The notes: generated from the letters alone by a model not told the origin. Counted from the first letter of the stretch, positions 8,821 to 18,352 are shown. The stretch is DNA of 35,558 nucleotides from Candidatus Parabeggiatoa sp. nov. 2 (GCA_002085445.1 NBMI01000179.1:1-35558), one strand, 5' to 3'. A program made the numbers and translations.

Positions 8821-11058
8821 TCAAAATAGATTACCCAAAGAAAGATAGTAATTCACACGCCCCCCCTTTGTATATCCGGCACCCAAGAAAAATGAGCCAA
8901 ACGGAGTGTCCCACACGAGGCCTCCCAAACCTCCATAAAGTAAATCCTGCACATTGATGTCTTGATAAGTATCCCAAGCATTGCCGGCGTGTATAAACCC
9001 CGCCAATCTAACATTGTTGGAATCCGGAGGCAACAGTTTGGTTAAGCCGGCAGGATTGAGTAGCCCCGCCATCTGTAAAACTAAGGCGTGTTTGCCGCCA
9101 ATGTCGCCTTCGGGATAGCCAGCTAAATAGTTAATACCGCCTATTGAAAAATTTTCGTATTTCGGTGGCGTTGAGCGAAGAAATGTGAATAAGTTTGCAT
9201 TTGTCATTAACGTGAACCGGCGATTGACGGGAAAAGCTCGACGGATACCAAACGTCGTTTTTTGGTAGTCGTTATCTGAGTCAATGGAGTCATCGTAAAA
9301 TTCGCCAGCAATATTAATCTGTGTGCCGCGTCTGGGAAATATCCTATCATCCAAACTATCGTAACCAAACTTAAAGGTAAGTAAGTTTTCCTCAAGTGAT
9401 CCGGTGGGCAACAAGTCGGGATCACCAATCCGTAAATCGGCCTCTATATGATTACGCAAGAAACCAGTACGCAACTCTGCGACATTGCCAAAATTGATGC
9501 CAACATCAATACCCAACTGTGAACGTCCTAAATCATACTCGGCGACACCACGCTTGTGTTCAAAAACAGACGCAAAAAAACGCTCAAACCGGGCGTAAGG
9601 CCCAATGAAAAAGCGTCTACGATAGTCTAAAGGCTGATAAAACTCAGTAAATAAGCCATATTCTTCGCCCACGCTCAGTTCAGTCACCCATTCGGCCCCG
9701 AAGCGATTGATATTTAATCGTTCATGGCGGAACAAAGCGGTGAATTCCGCTTTGTCATCAAAAGTCGTTCTGACATTGAGCCCCAAACGAAAGTAATGAG
9801 GGCCCCACGCTTTTTCGCGCACATGAAACACTAACCCGGTTTGCCCTCGTTCATTTTGTTCAATATTATAGGTGATTTGTTCAAATTCATTCAAAGACAT
9901 TAATCGTGTCGTTTCCTTTTCAATGTCTTCAACACTTAACTGATGGCCTATCAAATCGTCTAATTTGCCTTGCAAAACGCCCGTGTTGGTGCGTTTGTTC
10001 CCAGTGAATTTAATAAATGCTGGGGTAATGATGTCTGGAGTTTGCGGCGCTTTAGCTATTAATGCGCTACGCTCACGAGCATACGCCGTCGGCGTTAATT
10101 TAAGTCCTTCAAATAAAACAGCTTTTTTGATAACCGCCTCATAGCCTTTGGCTATCATTTCAGTCCCTTTCTTAAAATCGGTGGAGCCATAGCCTTCAAG
10201 GTTTGGTGTAATGACGATATCGGCATTTTCCAAAGCACGCCGCGTATTCTGAATCAAGGCCGCATCAAGCGATTGCTTTGCCACGCTTAAAAATGAATGG
10301 CTTGATTTGATTTCCTCTAACGGCGCCGAGATATTGATGGCGATCACAATATCAGCGCCCATAGCTTTTACCACATCAACCGGCAAATTATTGAGTATGC
10401 CGCCATCGACAAGTAAGCGCCCGTCAATTTCTACCGGCGCAAAAGCAAACGGCACCGCCATCGACGCACGCAGCGCCAAAGCCAGATCACCCTTTTCTAC
10501 CCAATAAACTTCGGCCGTGTTGACATCAACGGCAACCGCTCTGAACGGAATAGGCAATTTAGAAAAGTCATCGGTATTGATATTTCTAGTTAAGCGTTTG
10601 AGTGCCAAGAATAAATCTTGTCCACCGACAAATCCAGAAGGGGCCGTCAAACCGTAGTCCTCATCTAAACCGAATTCAAATTGGAAAAGACGCCGTTGAT
10701 TTTGCTTTTCACGGTAAGACAGTTGATCCCGATCACCCTTTAAATTGAAGATGCGATCCCAATCGATATCCTCCACGGAACGACGTAATTCTTGGATGGA
10801 TAAGCCGCTGGCATAAAGTCCGCCGACAATACTGCCCATGCTAGTGCCAGCGATGTAATCAATGGGCACATTGAGCTCCTCCAAGGCTTCTAACACACCG
10901 ACGTGTGCAATGCCCCGTGCGCCACCACCCGATAAAGCGAGACCTATTTTGGGGCGGGCTGCACCAGTTTCTGTTGCCGGTGTTGCGCTACTAGTGCTTG
11001 TCGCAAGACACAGGAAAATACACAAGATAAAGACTCGAAGAAAGCTAAAAAAAGACAT
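8821..11058 (-). CDS. Patatin-like phospholipase with outer-membrane barrel (PlpD-like, type Vd secretion)
   Basis: A 745-residue protein. A hydrophobic signal peptide (about 6-25, ending SSATPA) precedes a patatin domain with oxyanion loop GGGARG (44-49), nucleophile Ser73 in GTSMG and dyad Asp218 in VDGG. A single POTRA-like segment (about 345-420, FIKFTGNKRTNTG) follows, then a 16-strand-type surface-antigen barrel to the C-terminal Phe745. This is the layout of type Vd autotransporters such as PlpD, in which the barrel exports an attached phospholipase A. All catalytic residues are present and the length is normal (about 730-750). Expected substrate: membrane phospholipids outside the cell or at the cell surface. 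It stands alone, with hairpin arrays upstream. No good ribosome site is visible. Confidence 0.93.
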   Translation of the reverse strand: MSFFSFLRVFILCIFLCLATSTSSATPATETGAARPKIGLALSGGGARGIAHVGVLEALEELNVPIDYIAGTSMGSIVGGLYASGLSIQELRRSVEDIDWDRIFNLKGDRDQLSYREKQNQRRLFQFEFGLDEDYGLTAPSGFVGGQDLFLALKRLTRNINTDDFSKLPIPFRAVAVDVNTAEVYWVEKGDLALALRASMAVPFAFAPVEIDGRLLVDGGILNNLPVDVVKAMGADIVIAINISAPLEEIKSSHSFLSVAKQSLDAALIQNTRRALENADIVITPNLEGYGSTDFKKGTEMIAKGYEAVIKKAVLFEGLKLTPTAYARERSALIAKAPQTPDIITPAFIKFTGNKRTNTGVLQGKLDDLIGHQLSVEDIEKETTRLMSLNEFEQITYNIEQNERGQTGLVFHVREKAWGPHYFRLGLNVRTTFDDKAEFTALFRHERLNINRFGAEWVTELSVGEEYGLFTEFYQPLDYRRRFFIGPYARFERFFASVFEHKRGVAEYDLGRSQLGIDVGINFGNVAELRTGFLRNHIEADLRIGDPDLLPTGSLEENLLTFKFGYDSLDDRIFPRRGTQINIAGEFYDDSIDSDNDYQKTTFGIRRAFPVNRRFTLMTNANLFTFLRSTPPKYENFSIGGINYLAGYPEGDIGGKHALVLQMAGLLNPAGLTKLLPPDSNNVRLAGFIHAGNAWDTYQDINVQDLLYGGLGGLVWDTPFGSFFLGAGYTKGGRVNYYLSLGNLF

Positions 11059-11062
11059 GAGG

Positions 11063-11100
11063 GAAAAATGAAAAATGAAAAATGAATAATGAAAAATGAA
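11063..11100. repeat. 7-bp array (TGAAAAA type) at the start of plpD
   Basis: Four TGAAAAA-like units with one TGAATAA variant lie immediately before the plpD start codon, filling its 5' leader. Similar short runs are at about 333-353 and 21571-21590. Confidence 0.7.
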
Positions 11101-11120
11101 TATATTTTTTATAAGTATTT

Positions 11121-11481
11121 ATCTTTATGTTTGTAGTAGTCAGTTTGTAGTACTCAGTTTGTAGTAGTCGCTTTAGCGACTTAATCTTTATGTTTGTAGT
11201 AGTCAGTTTGTAGTAGTCGCTTTAGCGACTTAATCTTTATGTTTGTAAGTACTGAAGCAGAAATTTTCTGGTATTTATCGATACGCCAATATCGAAGGGG
11301 CAACCATAAAGGATTGCCCCTACATGACACGACGGTTCGTAGGGGCAATCCCACGTAGTCGCTTTAGCGACTTAATCTTTATGTTTGTAGTAGTCGCTTT
11401 AGCGACTTAATCTTTATGTTTGTAGTAGTCGCTTTAGCGACTTAATCTTTATGTTTGTAGCACTGCCAAACGTTAGTTTGG
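11121..11481. repeat. TTTGTAGTA hairpin array with a nested GGGGCAA repeat
   Basis: Five full units of TTTGTAGTA plus the AGTCGC-TTTA-GCGACT palindrome lie at about 11155-11240 and 11354-11455, with partial units around 11125-11160 and spacer TTAATCTTTATG. Between them, 11296-11349 holds GGGGCAA/TTGCCCC inverted units (GTAGGGGCAATCC type). A CCAAAC-GTTA-GTTTGG palindrome follows at 11466-11481. No coding sequence is visible. Confidence 0.8.
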
Positions 11482-11573
11482 ACGACTGCCAAACTAAAAA
11501 CGACGCAAGCAAAAACTTTTGCATCGTTTGGACTCCTGCCTTCATGAAGCTGCCTTGCAATTACCAATTACCT

Positions 11574-11622
11574 GATCACTGTTCACTGTTCACTGTTCAC
11601 TGATAACTGTTCGCTGATCACT
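11574..11622. repeat. ACTG heptamer array encoding the mltF C-terminus
   Basis: Units of 7 bp (GTTCACT, GATAACT, GATCACT, GTTCGCT) run through the stop codon of mltF at 11590. The last residues of MltF (SDQRTVISEQ) are therefore read from the repeat. The same unit type lies after the MscS gene (28117-28165) and at the ligA stop (31633). Confidence 0.8.
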
Positions 11623-12899
11623 GAAAATTTTGCCATCCGCCATTACTAAGATATCATAAAAGCGCCGGATGTTTGTTACAAATCGAACCGGTTCGTGTCC
11701 TCTGGCATAGCCATATCTAGTTTGATTGTACCACTGTGGTTCAGTCAACTTAGGCAAGTGTTTTTTGACATCTACCCAACGGTTAGGATTGTCGCCCAAC
11801 TGTTCAGTGAGTTTGCGTACATCTCTGACATGTCCCAATCCTACATTGTAGGCGGCCAAGGCAAACCATGTTCTGTCCGGTTCTGGAATTTCTTTAGGAA
11901 TGCGCTTTTTAGTCGCCACAAAATATTTTGTACCGCCTTGGATGCTCTGAAAAGGGTCTTTTCTGTCTTTGACACCCATTTCTTCAGCCGTCGATTGAGT
12001 GAGCATCATCAAACCTCTCACCCCAGTGGGAGAAACGGCCCTAGTATTCCATTTGGATTCTTGATAGCCTATCGCAGCCAAAAAACGCCAATCTAAACCA
12101 AATTGAGCCGCAACCGTTTCAAAATATTCCTGATACAATGGTAAACGTTCCTTGATACGACGGTGGAAAGTGCGAATGTTGACATAATCGAAATTATCAA
12201 CCTCATAAATATGACCATAATGGCGTTCTATCAATTGTTCCAATTCACCGGAACGTTGCAATTGATTAAAAAATTGAATAGAGGCCAGATACAAACTCTT
12301 ATCTTTTCCCGAGCGTGGAAAAGCCCACGCCAAATGGTTTTGTTCGGGCAGTTCAATACCCACTTTTAATTCAGGATAAAACCTTCGCATTTGTGCCACT
12401 TCATTAGAATCAATCAGCGCGTATTCAATCTTTTTTTCCGAGACTTGTTTAACCAAGTCACTGGGCGCGACCTTTGGCACTTCTTTCCAAGTCAGATGTG
12501 GGTAGTCTTTTTTTAACGCGTTGAGAATGTCAATTTGATGACTCCCGGCGACTACATTTAACTGATGATAGATGGTCAACTCGGCCAGCTGGCTCGGTGG
12601 TGGATATAGGGAAGTTCTATGGTAAACCAGTTGTTGGGTGATTTCTTGATAATGAGGGCCAAAACGCACGGCCGATTCACGCGGTTTAGTGACGGTTAAA
12701 CCCGCGGCCGCAAAATGGACTTGATGACTGGCTACCTGATGTAAAATATCACTAACGTTATTGGTTCATAATAAGTTGTCAGCCCATAACGAGTTGCGAC
12801 CCGCAATTCCCCGTTTTCCAAGAGGCTTTCCAGCAGGGAGTCTTCAGAAGAATAAAATAACAGGATGACTCCCAAAAAAACAGTACCTACAAATTTCAT
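11590..12899 (-). pseudogene. mltF: Membrane-bound lytic murein transglycosylase F, frameshifted
   Basis: MltF cleaves peptidoglycan between MurNAc and GlcNAc. Its N-terminal half resembles a periplasmic binding protein and its C-terminal half is a lysozyme-like SLT domain. The SLT part is intact (AAIGYQESKWN with the catalytic Glu, SPTGVRGLMMLT, AAYNVGLGH, YGYARGHE). The N-terminus from the ATG at 12899 (MKFVGTVFLG signal, then LRVATRYGLTTYYE) ends in another frame near 12760. The binding domain resumes at NVSDILHQ in the frame ending at 11590. Compared with the family, about 30-35 residues (the GFEYDLAKxFAD segment) are missing at the junction. The frame is open upstream to 12947, but the signal peptide favours the 12899 start. 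Without the signal peptide the rest could not reach its substrate. Confidence 0.82.
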
Positions 12900-13031
12900 T
12901 TTATTCACACTCCAGTTCAGTAGCCCCAGTAGGGTTCCAAAAGCCACGCTATCGCTATAGAACCCTACATTAGGGTTGAGAAACCAAGTTTCTTAAATAA
13001 ATTTTGGATCGATGCTCTACATTATGTGGTA

Positions 13032-13181
13032 ACGCCATCTAGCAACTTTTGCGACAGAACTACGAGCAGCTCTCGCTTCGCTTGAGACGAAAGTTTGCCA
13101 AAACCCCGCGGTTCAAACTACGCTTTAATGCGGGGTATTGTCGCACCCCGTAGCGCTTAAATATAAAGTTGCAGATGGCGT
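13032..13181. mobile_element. MITE-like element with 17-bp terminal inverted repeats
   Basis: The left end ACGCCATCTAGCAACTTT (13032-13049) is the inverse of the right end (13165-13181) with a single extra base. A nested inverted pair (TTGCGACA / TGTCGCA) and an internal CCCCGC/GCGGGG hairpin lie inside. A possible 3-bp GTA target duplication flanks it. Total 150 bp, non-coding, between mltF and adk. No transposase with matching ends is in the window. Confidence 0.65.
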
Positions 13182-13210
13182 GTAGTAGGATTAAGGTATC
13201 AGCTAAATCC

Positions 13211-13864
13211 TCAGCCGAGTGCCTTGAAAATGGCATCTCGAATTTCTTCTACCTTACCAATACCGTCAATACGCACATATTTGGGGGCATTGGCATCACC
13301 GCCGGCGGCCCAGTTGGAGTAATACTCTATCAACGGCTCTGTTTGGTCGTGATAAACTTTAAGCCGTTTTCTGACGGTTTCATCTTTGTCATCATCGCGT
13401 TGAACCAAGTCCTCGCCTGTGACATCATCCTTGCCTTCCACTTTAGGTGGATTGTACAAGATGTGGTAAGTGCGCCCAGAGGCTAAATGTGCACGCCGTC
13501 CGCTCATGCGCTTGACGATTTCTCCATCATCAACGGCAATTTCAACGACGTAATCAATGCCAACACTAGCCTCTTTCATGGCATCAGCTTGTGGAATGGT
13601 GCGTGGAAAGCCATCAAACAAAAAGCCGTTGGCACAATCAGGCTCCTTAATACGATCTTTCACCAAACCAAGGATAATCTCATCTGACACGAGGCCACCT
13701 TCATCCATGATTTTTTTGGCCTGTAAACCTAGAGGAGTTCCAGCCTTAACGGCGGCGCGTAACATATCGCCAGTGGAGATTTGTGGGATACCATATTTTT
13801 CTTTGATGTAGTTGGCTTGAGTGCCTTTGCCGGCACCGGGGCCGCCCAATAAGATTAAACGCAT
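13211..13864 (-). CDS. adk: Adenylate kinase
   Basis: A 217-residue cytosolic enzyme that interconverts AMP + ATP and 2 ADP. The P-loop GGPGAGKGT is at residues 7-15, the AMP-binding STGDMLR follows, then the FDGFPRT segment, the RMSGRR start of the lid and a long lid (HILYNPPKVEGKDDVTGEDLVQR), and the C-terminal arginine region. This is the long-lid form typical of Gram-negative bacteria, at normal length. AAGGAGA lies at 13871-13877, about 7 nt before the ATG, the strongest ribosome site in the window. It is single, with the MITE just downstream. Nothing is unusual. Confidence 0.98.
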   Translation of the reverse strand: MRLILLGGPGAGKGTQANYIKEKYGIPQISTGDMLRAAVKAGTPLGLQAKKIMDEGGLVSDEIILGLVKDRIKEPDCANGFLFDGFPRTIPQADAMKEASVGIDYVVEIAVDDGEIVKRMSGRRAHLASGRTYHILYNPPKVEGKDDVTGEDLVQRDDDKDETVRKRLKVYHDQTEPLIEYYSNWAAGGDANAPKYVRIDGIGKVEEIRDAIFKALG

Positions 13865-14277
13865 TGAATAAGTCTCCTTTTGTCAATAGCGAATGGCGAA
13901 TGGGTAATTGGTCATTCTCCATTCGCAGTGAACAATAATAACGAAAACAACTGCTCTAAAAAATCCTAGTTTACCTCAATAGACTACGTTTACAAACCTT
14001 TAAAAGCAATTGCACTTCCCCAAACTTCAGGTAACACTTTAAGTTTGATTTGTAACTGATTGATGAGATTGATTTAAAAAACTATTTCATGCAATTGCTT
14101 TAACTTGCACGGGGGTTTTCAGAAAAAAACCTCTTGCCTTAAGTAAAATATATTACTCGACTACTAATTGATTTAAGGGGATGCGAATATCGAGTTAAAT
14201 TGAGTTATACCCGACGCGGGGACAAATTTAACTTTTATAATCAATTTCTATTTTCCCACTTATAAGCAACGCTCCCC

Positions 14278-14463
14278 AACCCCGATAGGGGTTTTCAGGC
14301 TAAAGTTTTTCGGAGAAAAACTTTATGAAAATTTGAATAGCCCTAGGTGAAACCTAGGGATGAAAAAAGCAACGCTCCTCAACCCCGATAGGGGTTGAAT
14401 TTGAATAGCCCTAGGTGAAACCTAGGGGGGATGAAAAACCTCCCACAACCCCGATAGGGGTTG
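14278..14463. repeat. Alternating hairpin block (AACCCC-GATA-GGGGTT and CCCTAGG-TGAAA-CCTAGGG)
   Basis: Hairpin A (CAACCCC, GATA loop, GGGGTTG) occurs at 14278-14293, 14380-14397 and 14446-14463. Hairpin B (CCCTAGG, TGAAA loop, CCTAGGG) occurs at 14341-14359 and 14409-14427. A third hairpin, AAAGTTTTT-CGGAG-AAAAACTTT (14302-14324), lies between A1 and B1. The order is A, C, B, A, B, A with spacer text (TTTGAATAG, GATGAAAAA) repeated. The rest of the 13865-14580 gap shows no gene. Confidence 0.85.
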
Positions 14464-14580
14464 AATGTCGCCCCCAAGTGGGCTACCTAAAAGTTTAAAT
14501 TGTGCCCGCGTGCAGTATAGGTAAAATCAGTTCACGATAAAATTAACACCACCAAAACGGAATTCGTAACGAGGGACTTT

Positions 14581-14883
14581 TCATCTCGAAATTCGCATTG
14601 GGGATGCTATAAGGTCAGGTAAATTTTTCGGTGACTTGATGCAAAAGCATTTATCGCGGCTAGTATGACCACTTCGCAGAACGATCCGCGACTTAGCGAC
14701 ACCAAACACTTTAGAAAACAGTTTGCACACATCGGCATTGGCTTGCCCATCCACCGGCGCGGACGTGATTTTCACTTTCAATTTATCGCCGTGTACGCCA
14801 ACGATGCCCGCCCGACTAGCACGGGGTTGGACATGCACAAATAACACCAAGTCTTCACCTTCCCAATGATAAAACGTCATCAC
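14581..14883 (-). CDS. yggU: DUF167 / YggU family protein
   Basis: A 100-residue protein with the family signature VQPRASRAGIVGVHGDKLKVKI..APVDGQANADV, followed by a basic segment (VLRSGHTSRDKC). YggU is a small conserved alpha/beta protein, often next to yggT or yggS, with no settled function. Here it stands alone. The C-terminal residues after LPDLIASPM may be extended by the local sequence. A GGTAATT heptamer array fills its upstream leader. Confidence 0.85.
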   Translation of the reverse strand: MMTFYHWEGEDLVLFVHVQPRASRAGIVGVHGDKLKVKITSAPVDGQANADVCKLFSKVFGVAKSRIVLRSGHTSRDKCFCIKSPKNLPDLIASPMRISR

Positions 14884-14898
14884 TTTTTCTCCGTTTTT

Positions 14899-14962
14899 GG
14901 TAATTGGTAATTGGTAATTGGTAATTGGTAATTGGTAATTGGTAATTGGTAACTGGTAATTG
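14899..14962. repeat. GGTAATT heptamer array (about 8 units)
   Basis: About eight units of TAATTGG with one variant (AACTGG), upstream of yggU. The same unit occurs at 8495-8539 and a trace at 13898-13912. Confidence 0.85.
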
Positions 14963-14998
14963 TCTATGACTCAGGGCCCTTGTCCATTGTTTTAAAAA

Positions 14999-15077
14999 AT
15001 CCGAGGTATCAAAAATCCGAGGTCTCAAAAATCCGAGGTCTCAAAAAAATCCGAGGTCTCAAAGACATCGGATTTTT
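14999..15077 (+). terminator. Tandem TCCGAGGT units ending in a terminator-like hairpin
   Basis: Four units of AAATCCGAGGTCTCAA (first with GTATC) are followed by an inverted half. AAATCCGA pairs with TCGGATTT and GTCT with AGAC over 15044-15077, ending in TTTTT. The last unit plus the inverted half form an intrinsic-terminator-like hairpin; reading leftward the A runs would serve similarly. It lies between yggU and the TnpB promoter. Confidence 0.6.
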
Positions 15078-15272
15078 AAGTCTTTAAATTAAATTAATTA
15101 AACCCATAATGTGTAATTATTGATAAGTACCCGTGCAAAAGTTTGTCGGTATTTTGACGACGAAAACGAGTGTTTTTATTAACTTTATTTTTTAAGAATA
15201 TATGGACGGGTACTTAGCAGGAGAATCAGGCGCGTTGATATCGCGTATAATCATAAAAAATATTGAAATATG

Positions 15273-15301
15273 TTGACAGTCTATAAAAAATTCTATATAG
15301 T
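15273..15301 (+). promoter_or_regulatory. Sigma-70-type promoter of the TnpB gene
   Basis: TTGACA (15273-15278), a 17-nt spacer and TATAGT (15296-15301), 77 nt upstream of the tnpB ATG. It is the best consensus promoter seen in the window. Confidence 0.65.
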
Positions 15302-15377
15302 TAATTTTCAATTTGAAACTTAAATAATTTGAAATCTTATTCAAAAAGACGTGTTAAACGTGCCATTGAGGTTTTAA

Positions 15378-16637
15378 ATGAAGGCGTTGAAGACGAAGAT
15401 TAGAGGTTTGGAGAAGAGCCAATTCAAGCGACTTAAAGAATTGACTTACCACGCCAAAAATCTTTATAACCAAACACTGTGGACTTTGAGAGAAGCTTTT
15501 GAAGCAACGGGTTTGTACTTTTCTTATCCCAAAATAGATAAAGTGATGAAACAAGTTGAGAATCTTGAGGGTGAGGTTAATTACAAATTATTGAAAGCAA
15601 AGGTTTCTCAAAAAATATTACGACGGCTTGATAAGAACTTTAAATCATTTTTCCGGTGTTATCATGATTTTCAAAAGAACCCGGGTAAATACAAAGGGCA
15701 ACCTAAGCCACCACGGTTTAAACACAAGCAATACGATAACCTGATTTATGATTACCAAGCTTTTCAGGTTAAAGATGGTACTGTGATTCTGGAAAAAGGC
15801 TTGAGTTTTTCCTTGCCCTCCAAACTGGTTGGCAAGACAATTAAACAGGTTGAGGTTATTCCCAAATATAGGTATTTTGAAGCGATTTTTGTTTATGAGG
15901 ACGATGAAACTATTGCGAAAGTCACGCCAAACGATAAGGTTATGGCTATTGATCTTGGGCTTAATAACCTAGCGACCTGTGTGACTAATGGTGCGGAAAA
16001 GCCTTTTATTGTTGATGGTAGGCGGTTGAAGTCTATCAACCATCATTATAATAAGCGGTATTCCAAACTTCAGTCACACTTAAAAAAGACTCGTGATCGC
16101 AAATGGTCAAACCGTTTACAACGCTTAACCGATAAGCGCAACGCGAGGATTGCTGATTATTTACACAAAGCAACTCGCCAAGTCACCGATATTTGTGTTG
16201 AAAAGGGTATTTCTAAAGTTGTGGTTGGTGATGTCACTAAATCACTTAATCAAATCAACTTAGGCAAAAAAACGAATCAAAACTTACGAAATTTATCTCT
16301 CGGTCAGTTTATAAATAAATTGCGTTATAAACTTGATTTACATGGCATTACGCTAGAAGTCATAAATGAGAGTTACACCTCAAAAGCGAGTTTTGTTGAT
16401 AATGATGCTTTGCCTAAAACATACCAGCCCAAAAAGACACACTCATTCAGCGGCAAACGAGTTAAACGGGGTTTATATCGTTCTAAAGACAAAACTTTAA
16501 TTAATGCTGATGTTAACGGTGCATACAATATTTTAAGAAAAAGTAACCCTAAGTTTTCCTTTGGGGAATTAATCTCAAAGGTAGGCAAGGGGATATTGGA
16601 TTGGTTGCATCCTTATACACGTTTGAAGATCGGTTGA
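15378..16637 (+). CDS. tnpB: TnpB (IS1341-type OrfB), RNA-guided nuclease family, active site intact
   Basis: A 419-residue protein. The RuvC residues are Asp192 (AIDLGLNN), Glu331 (INESYTSKAS) and Asp378 (NADVNGAYNI), all present. The insertion KSLNQINLGKKTNQN precedes the second motif. There is no Cys zinc ribbon, which is usual for this subgroup. A GAGG ribosome site is at 15367-15370 and a good promoter is upstream. No tnpA is present, so it is an orphan tnpB of the IS1341 type. It probably cleaves the empty donor site with a guide RNA from its own 3' end; the right end must lie between about 16600 and 16688. It is unrelated in detail to the TnpB at 2583 (different subgroup), so the two elements came separately. 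ycjX starts only 51 nt after it. Confidence 0.92.
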   Translation: MKALKTKIRGLEKSQFKRLKELTYHAKNLYNQTLWTLREAFEATGLYFSYPKIDKVMKQVENLEGEVNYKLLKAKVSQKILRRLDKNFKSFFRCYHDFQKNPGKYKGQPKPPRFKHKQYDNLIYDYQAFQVKDGTVILEKGLSFSLPSKLVGKTIKQVEVIPKYRYFEAIFVYEDDETIAKVTPNDKVMAIDLGLNNLATCVTNGAEKPFIVDGRRLKSINHHYNKRYSKLQSHLKKTRDRKWSNRLQRLTDKRNARIADYLHKATRQVTDICVEKGISKVVVGDVTKSLNQINLGKKTNQNLRNLSLGQFINKLRYKLDLHGITLEVINESYTSKASFVDNDALPKTYQPKKTHSFSGKRVKRGLYRSKDKTLINADVNGAYNILRKSNPKFSFGELISKVGKGILDWLHPYTRLKIG

Positions 16638-16688
16638 CTTTGGGTCTCTGTTCTACAAATTTCTATAAAATTGTTACCTTAATAATAT

Positions 16689-18110
16689 ATGAATGATAAA
16701 ACGAGTTCCCATTTTTCATCCTCATCAAAACCACTTGGTGAGACATTTAATCGTACCTTTGATAGACAAGTCAAACTCGCTGTCACCGGATTAAGCCGCA
16801 GTGGTAAAACCGTTTTTATCACTTCGCTCGTGCATCAATTGTTACACGGGCTAGAGGGCACACACTTGCCCTTTTTCCAAATAGTGAGTAGTGGGCGGTT
16901 GCGTGGCACTAAGCCAATGCCGCAACCCGATATGCACATACCATCATTTCGCTATGATCGTGCTATCGAACAATTATGCGGCGATCCACCCACTTGGCCT
17001 CAACAGACTAACGGTATTAGTGAAATTCGACTTGCCATTCGCTATCTCTCCAATAATCCTTTGCTCAAGCATATTTCTCCCATCAAAACCTTGTGCGTAG
17101 ATATTGTCGATTATCCCGGAGAATGGCTATTGGATTTACCTCTGCTAGAATTAAGTTATGAGGAATGGTCAGAACAAATTGCTTCAGCATGTGAAAAAGA
17201 ACCGCGCTTGTCCTTGTCGTCCGAGTGGCGAGCCTTTCTTGAAAATATCGATCTGACGAGTGAAGCGAATGAGGCTACCTTGCGCCGAGCCAGTCAACTT
17301 TATACGGATTTTTTGCACTGCTGCAAAGAACCTCAGTATGGGTTAAGTTTGCTGCAACCCGGACGATTTACCATGCCCGGCGATGATTTAAAAGGCGCAC
17401 CCTTGCTGGAATTTTGTCCACTGTTTGAAATACCAGAAAGCCCTTATCCTGAAAACAGCCTTTATGCTGAAATGAAAAAACGCTATGATTATTACAAAGA
17501 GCATCTGGTCAAAAAATTTTACAAGGAACATTTTTCCAGCTTTGATCGCCAAATCGTGCTTGCCGATGTGCTGAAAGCCTTTAATACCGGTTACGCCAGC
17601 TTTGTCGATATGCGTGACGCTCTCAATATGGTCTTAAAAAGTTTTCAGTATGGTAAAACGGGGCTATTCAACAAACTCTTTGGCGGTTTGAAAATTGATA
17701 AAATACTATTTGCGACCACCAAAGCCGATCATGTGACGCCAAACCAATTGCCTAATCTGGAACGCTTTCTCCAAAACATGTTGGCGAGTTCTCAGAATAA
17801 CGCGACATTTGAAGGTGTGCGTACCGAAACCTTGGCACTGGCAGCGGTGAAATGCACCCAAGCCGCTTATACGACGTTTCAAGGACAAAAAATTTCTTGT
17901 ATCAAAGGTGTGCCCATTAAATTAGATAAACCGGTTGCCTTATTTCCGGGTGAAGTGCCGCTGGAAGTGCCCATGCCGGAAGAATGGGTAGAAGGACGCT
18001 TTCAATTTATGGAATTTAAACCGCCCCGTTTAGCCAATGTGCATGGCAGCGGACTCCCTCATATTCGCCTTGATCATGCACTTGAATTTCTACTAGGCGA
18101 TAAATTTTAA
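16689..18110 (+). CDS. ycjX: YcjX-family GTP-binding stress protein
   Basis: A 473-residue P-loop protein of the DUF463/YcjX family. Walker A GLSRSGKT (34-41) follows a short polar N-terminus. IVDYPGEWLLDLPLL near residues 138-152 is the family's switch/Walker B region, and TKADHVTPNQLPNLE carries the guanine-specificity-like TKAD. Length is normal. YcjX is induced with the phage-shock (Psp) envelope stress response in Enterobacteria and is almost always followed by ycjF, as here. No ribosome site is evident before the ATG at 16689, which follows the tnpB insertion by 51 nt, so its native leader may have been replaced. Confidence 0.93.
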   Translation: MNDKTSSHFSSSSKPLGETFNRTFDRQVKLAVTGLSRSGKTVFITSLVHQLLHGLEGTHLPFFQIVSSGRLRGTKPMPQPDMHIPSFRYDRAIEQLCGDPPTWPQQTNGISEIRLAIRYLSNNPLLKHISPIKTLCVDIVDYPGEWLLDLPLLELSYEEWSEQIASACEKEPRLSLSSEWRAFLENIDLTSEANEATLRRASQLYTDFLHCCKEPQYGLSLLQPGRFTMPGDDLKGAPLLEFCPLFEIPESPYPENSLYAEMKKRYDYYKEHLVKKFYKEHFSSFDRQIVLADVLKAFNTGYASFVDMRDALNMVLKSFQYGKTGLFNKLFGGLKIDKILFATTKADHVTPNQLPNLERFLQNMLASSQNNATFEGVRTETLALAAVKCTQAAYTTFQGQKISCIKGVPIKLDKPVALFPGEVPLEVPMPEEWVEGRFQFMEFKPPRLANVHGSGLPHIRLDHALEFLLGDKF

Positions 18111-18172
18111 TGACTCAAACCTAAGGAAGGCAAGCATCCAAACTTTAGTTTGGCAGTGCCAGAGTTAAAGTA

Positions 18173-18352
18173 TCGAATTAATAAAGCCAAGTTTTTCTTT
18201 AAGCGACGCAAAGCGTCTCACAAGTGGGCCAGGTTATCGAATTAATAAAGCCAAGTTTTACTTTAAACGAAGCAAAGCGTCTCACAAGTGGGCCAGGTTA
18301 TCGAATTAATAAAGCCAAGTTTTTCTTTGAGCGAAGCAAAGCGTCTCACAAG
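18173..18352. repeat. 64-bp tandem repeat, three copies
   Basis: Units begin TCGAATTAATAAAGCC at 18173, 18237 and 18301 (period 64) and contain GCGTCTCACAAG and GGGCCAGGTTA. A fragment recurs at 18469-18499. They separate ycjX from ycjF. Confidence 0.88.

Noticed and set aside
13021..13200. tRNA or small RNA gene before adk
   Set aside because: The pairing is explained by nested inverted repeats of a MITE-like element; no cloverleaf could be drawn.
14278..14463. CRISPR-like array
   Set aside because: The repeats are perfect hairpins of two types with short repeated spacers, unlike CRISPR repeats with unique spacers.
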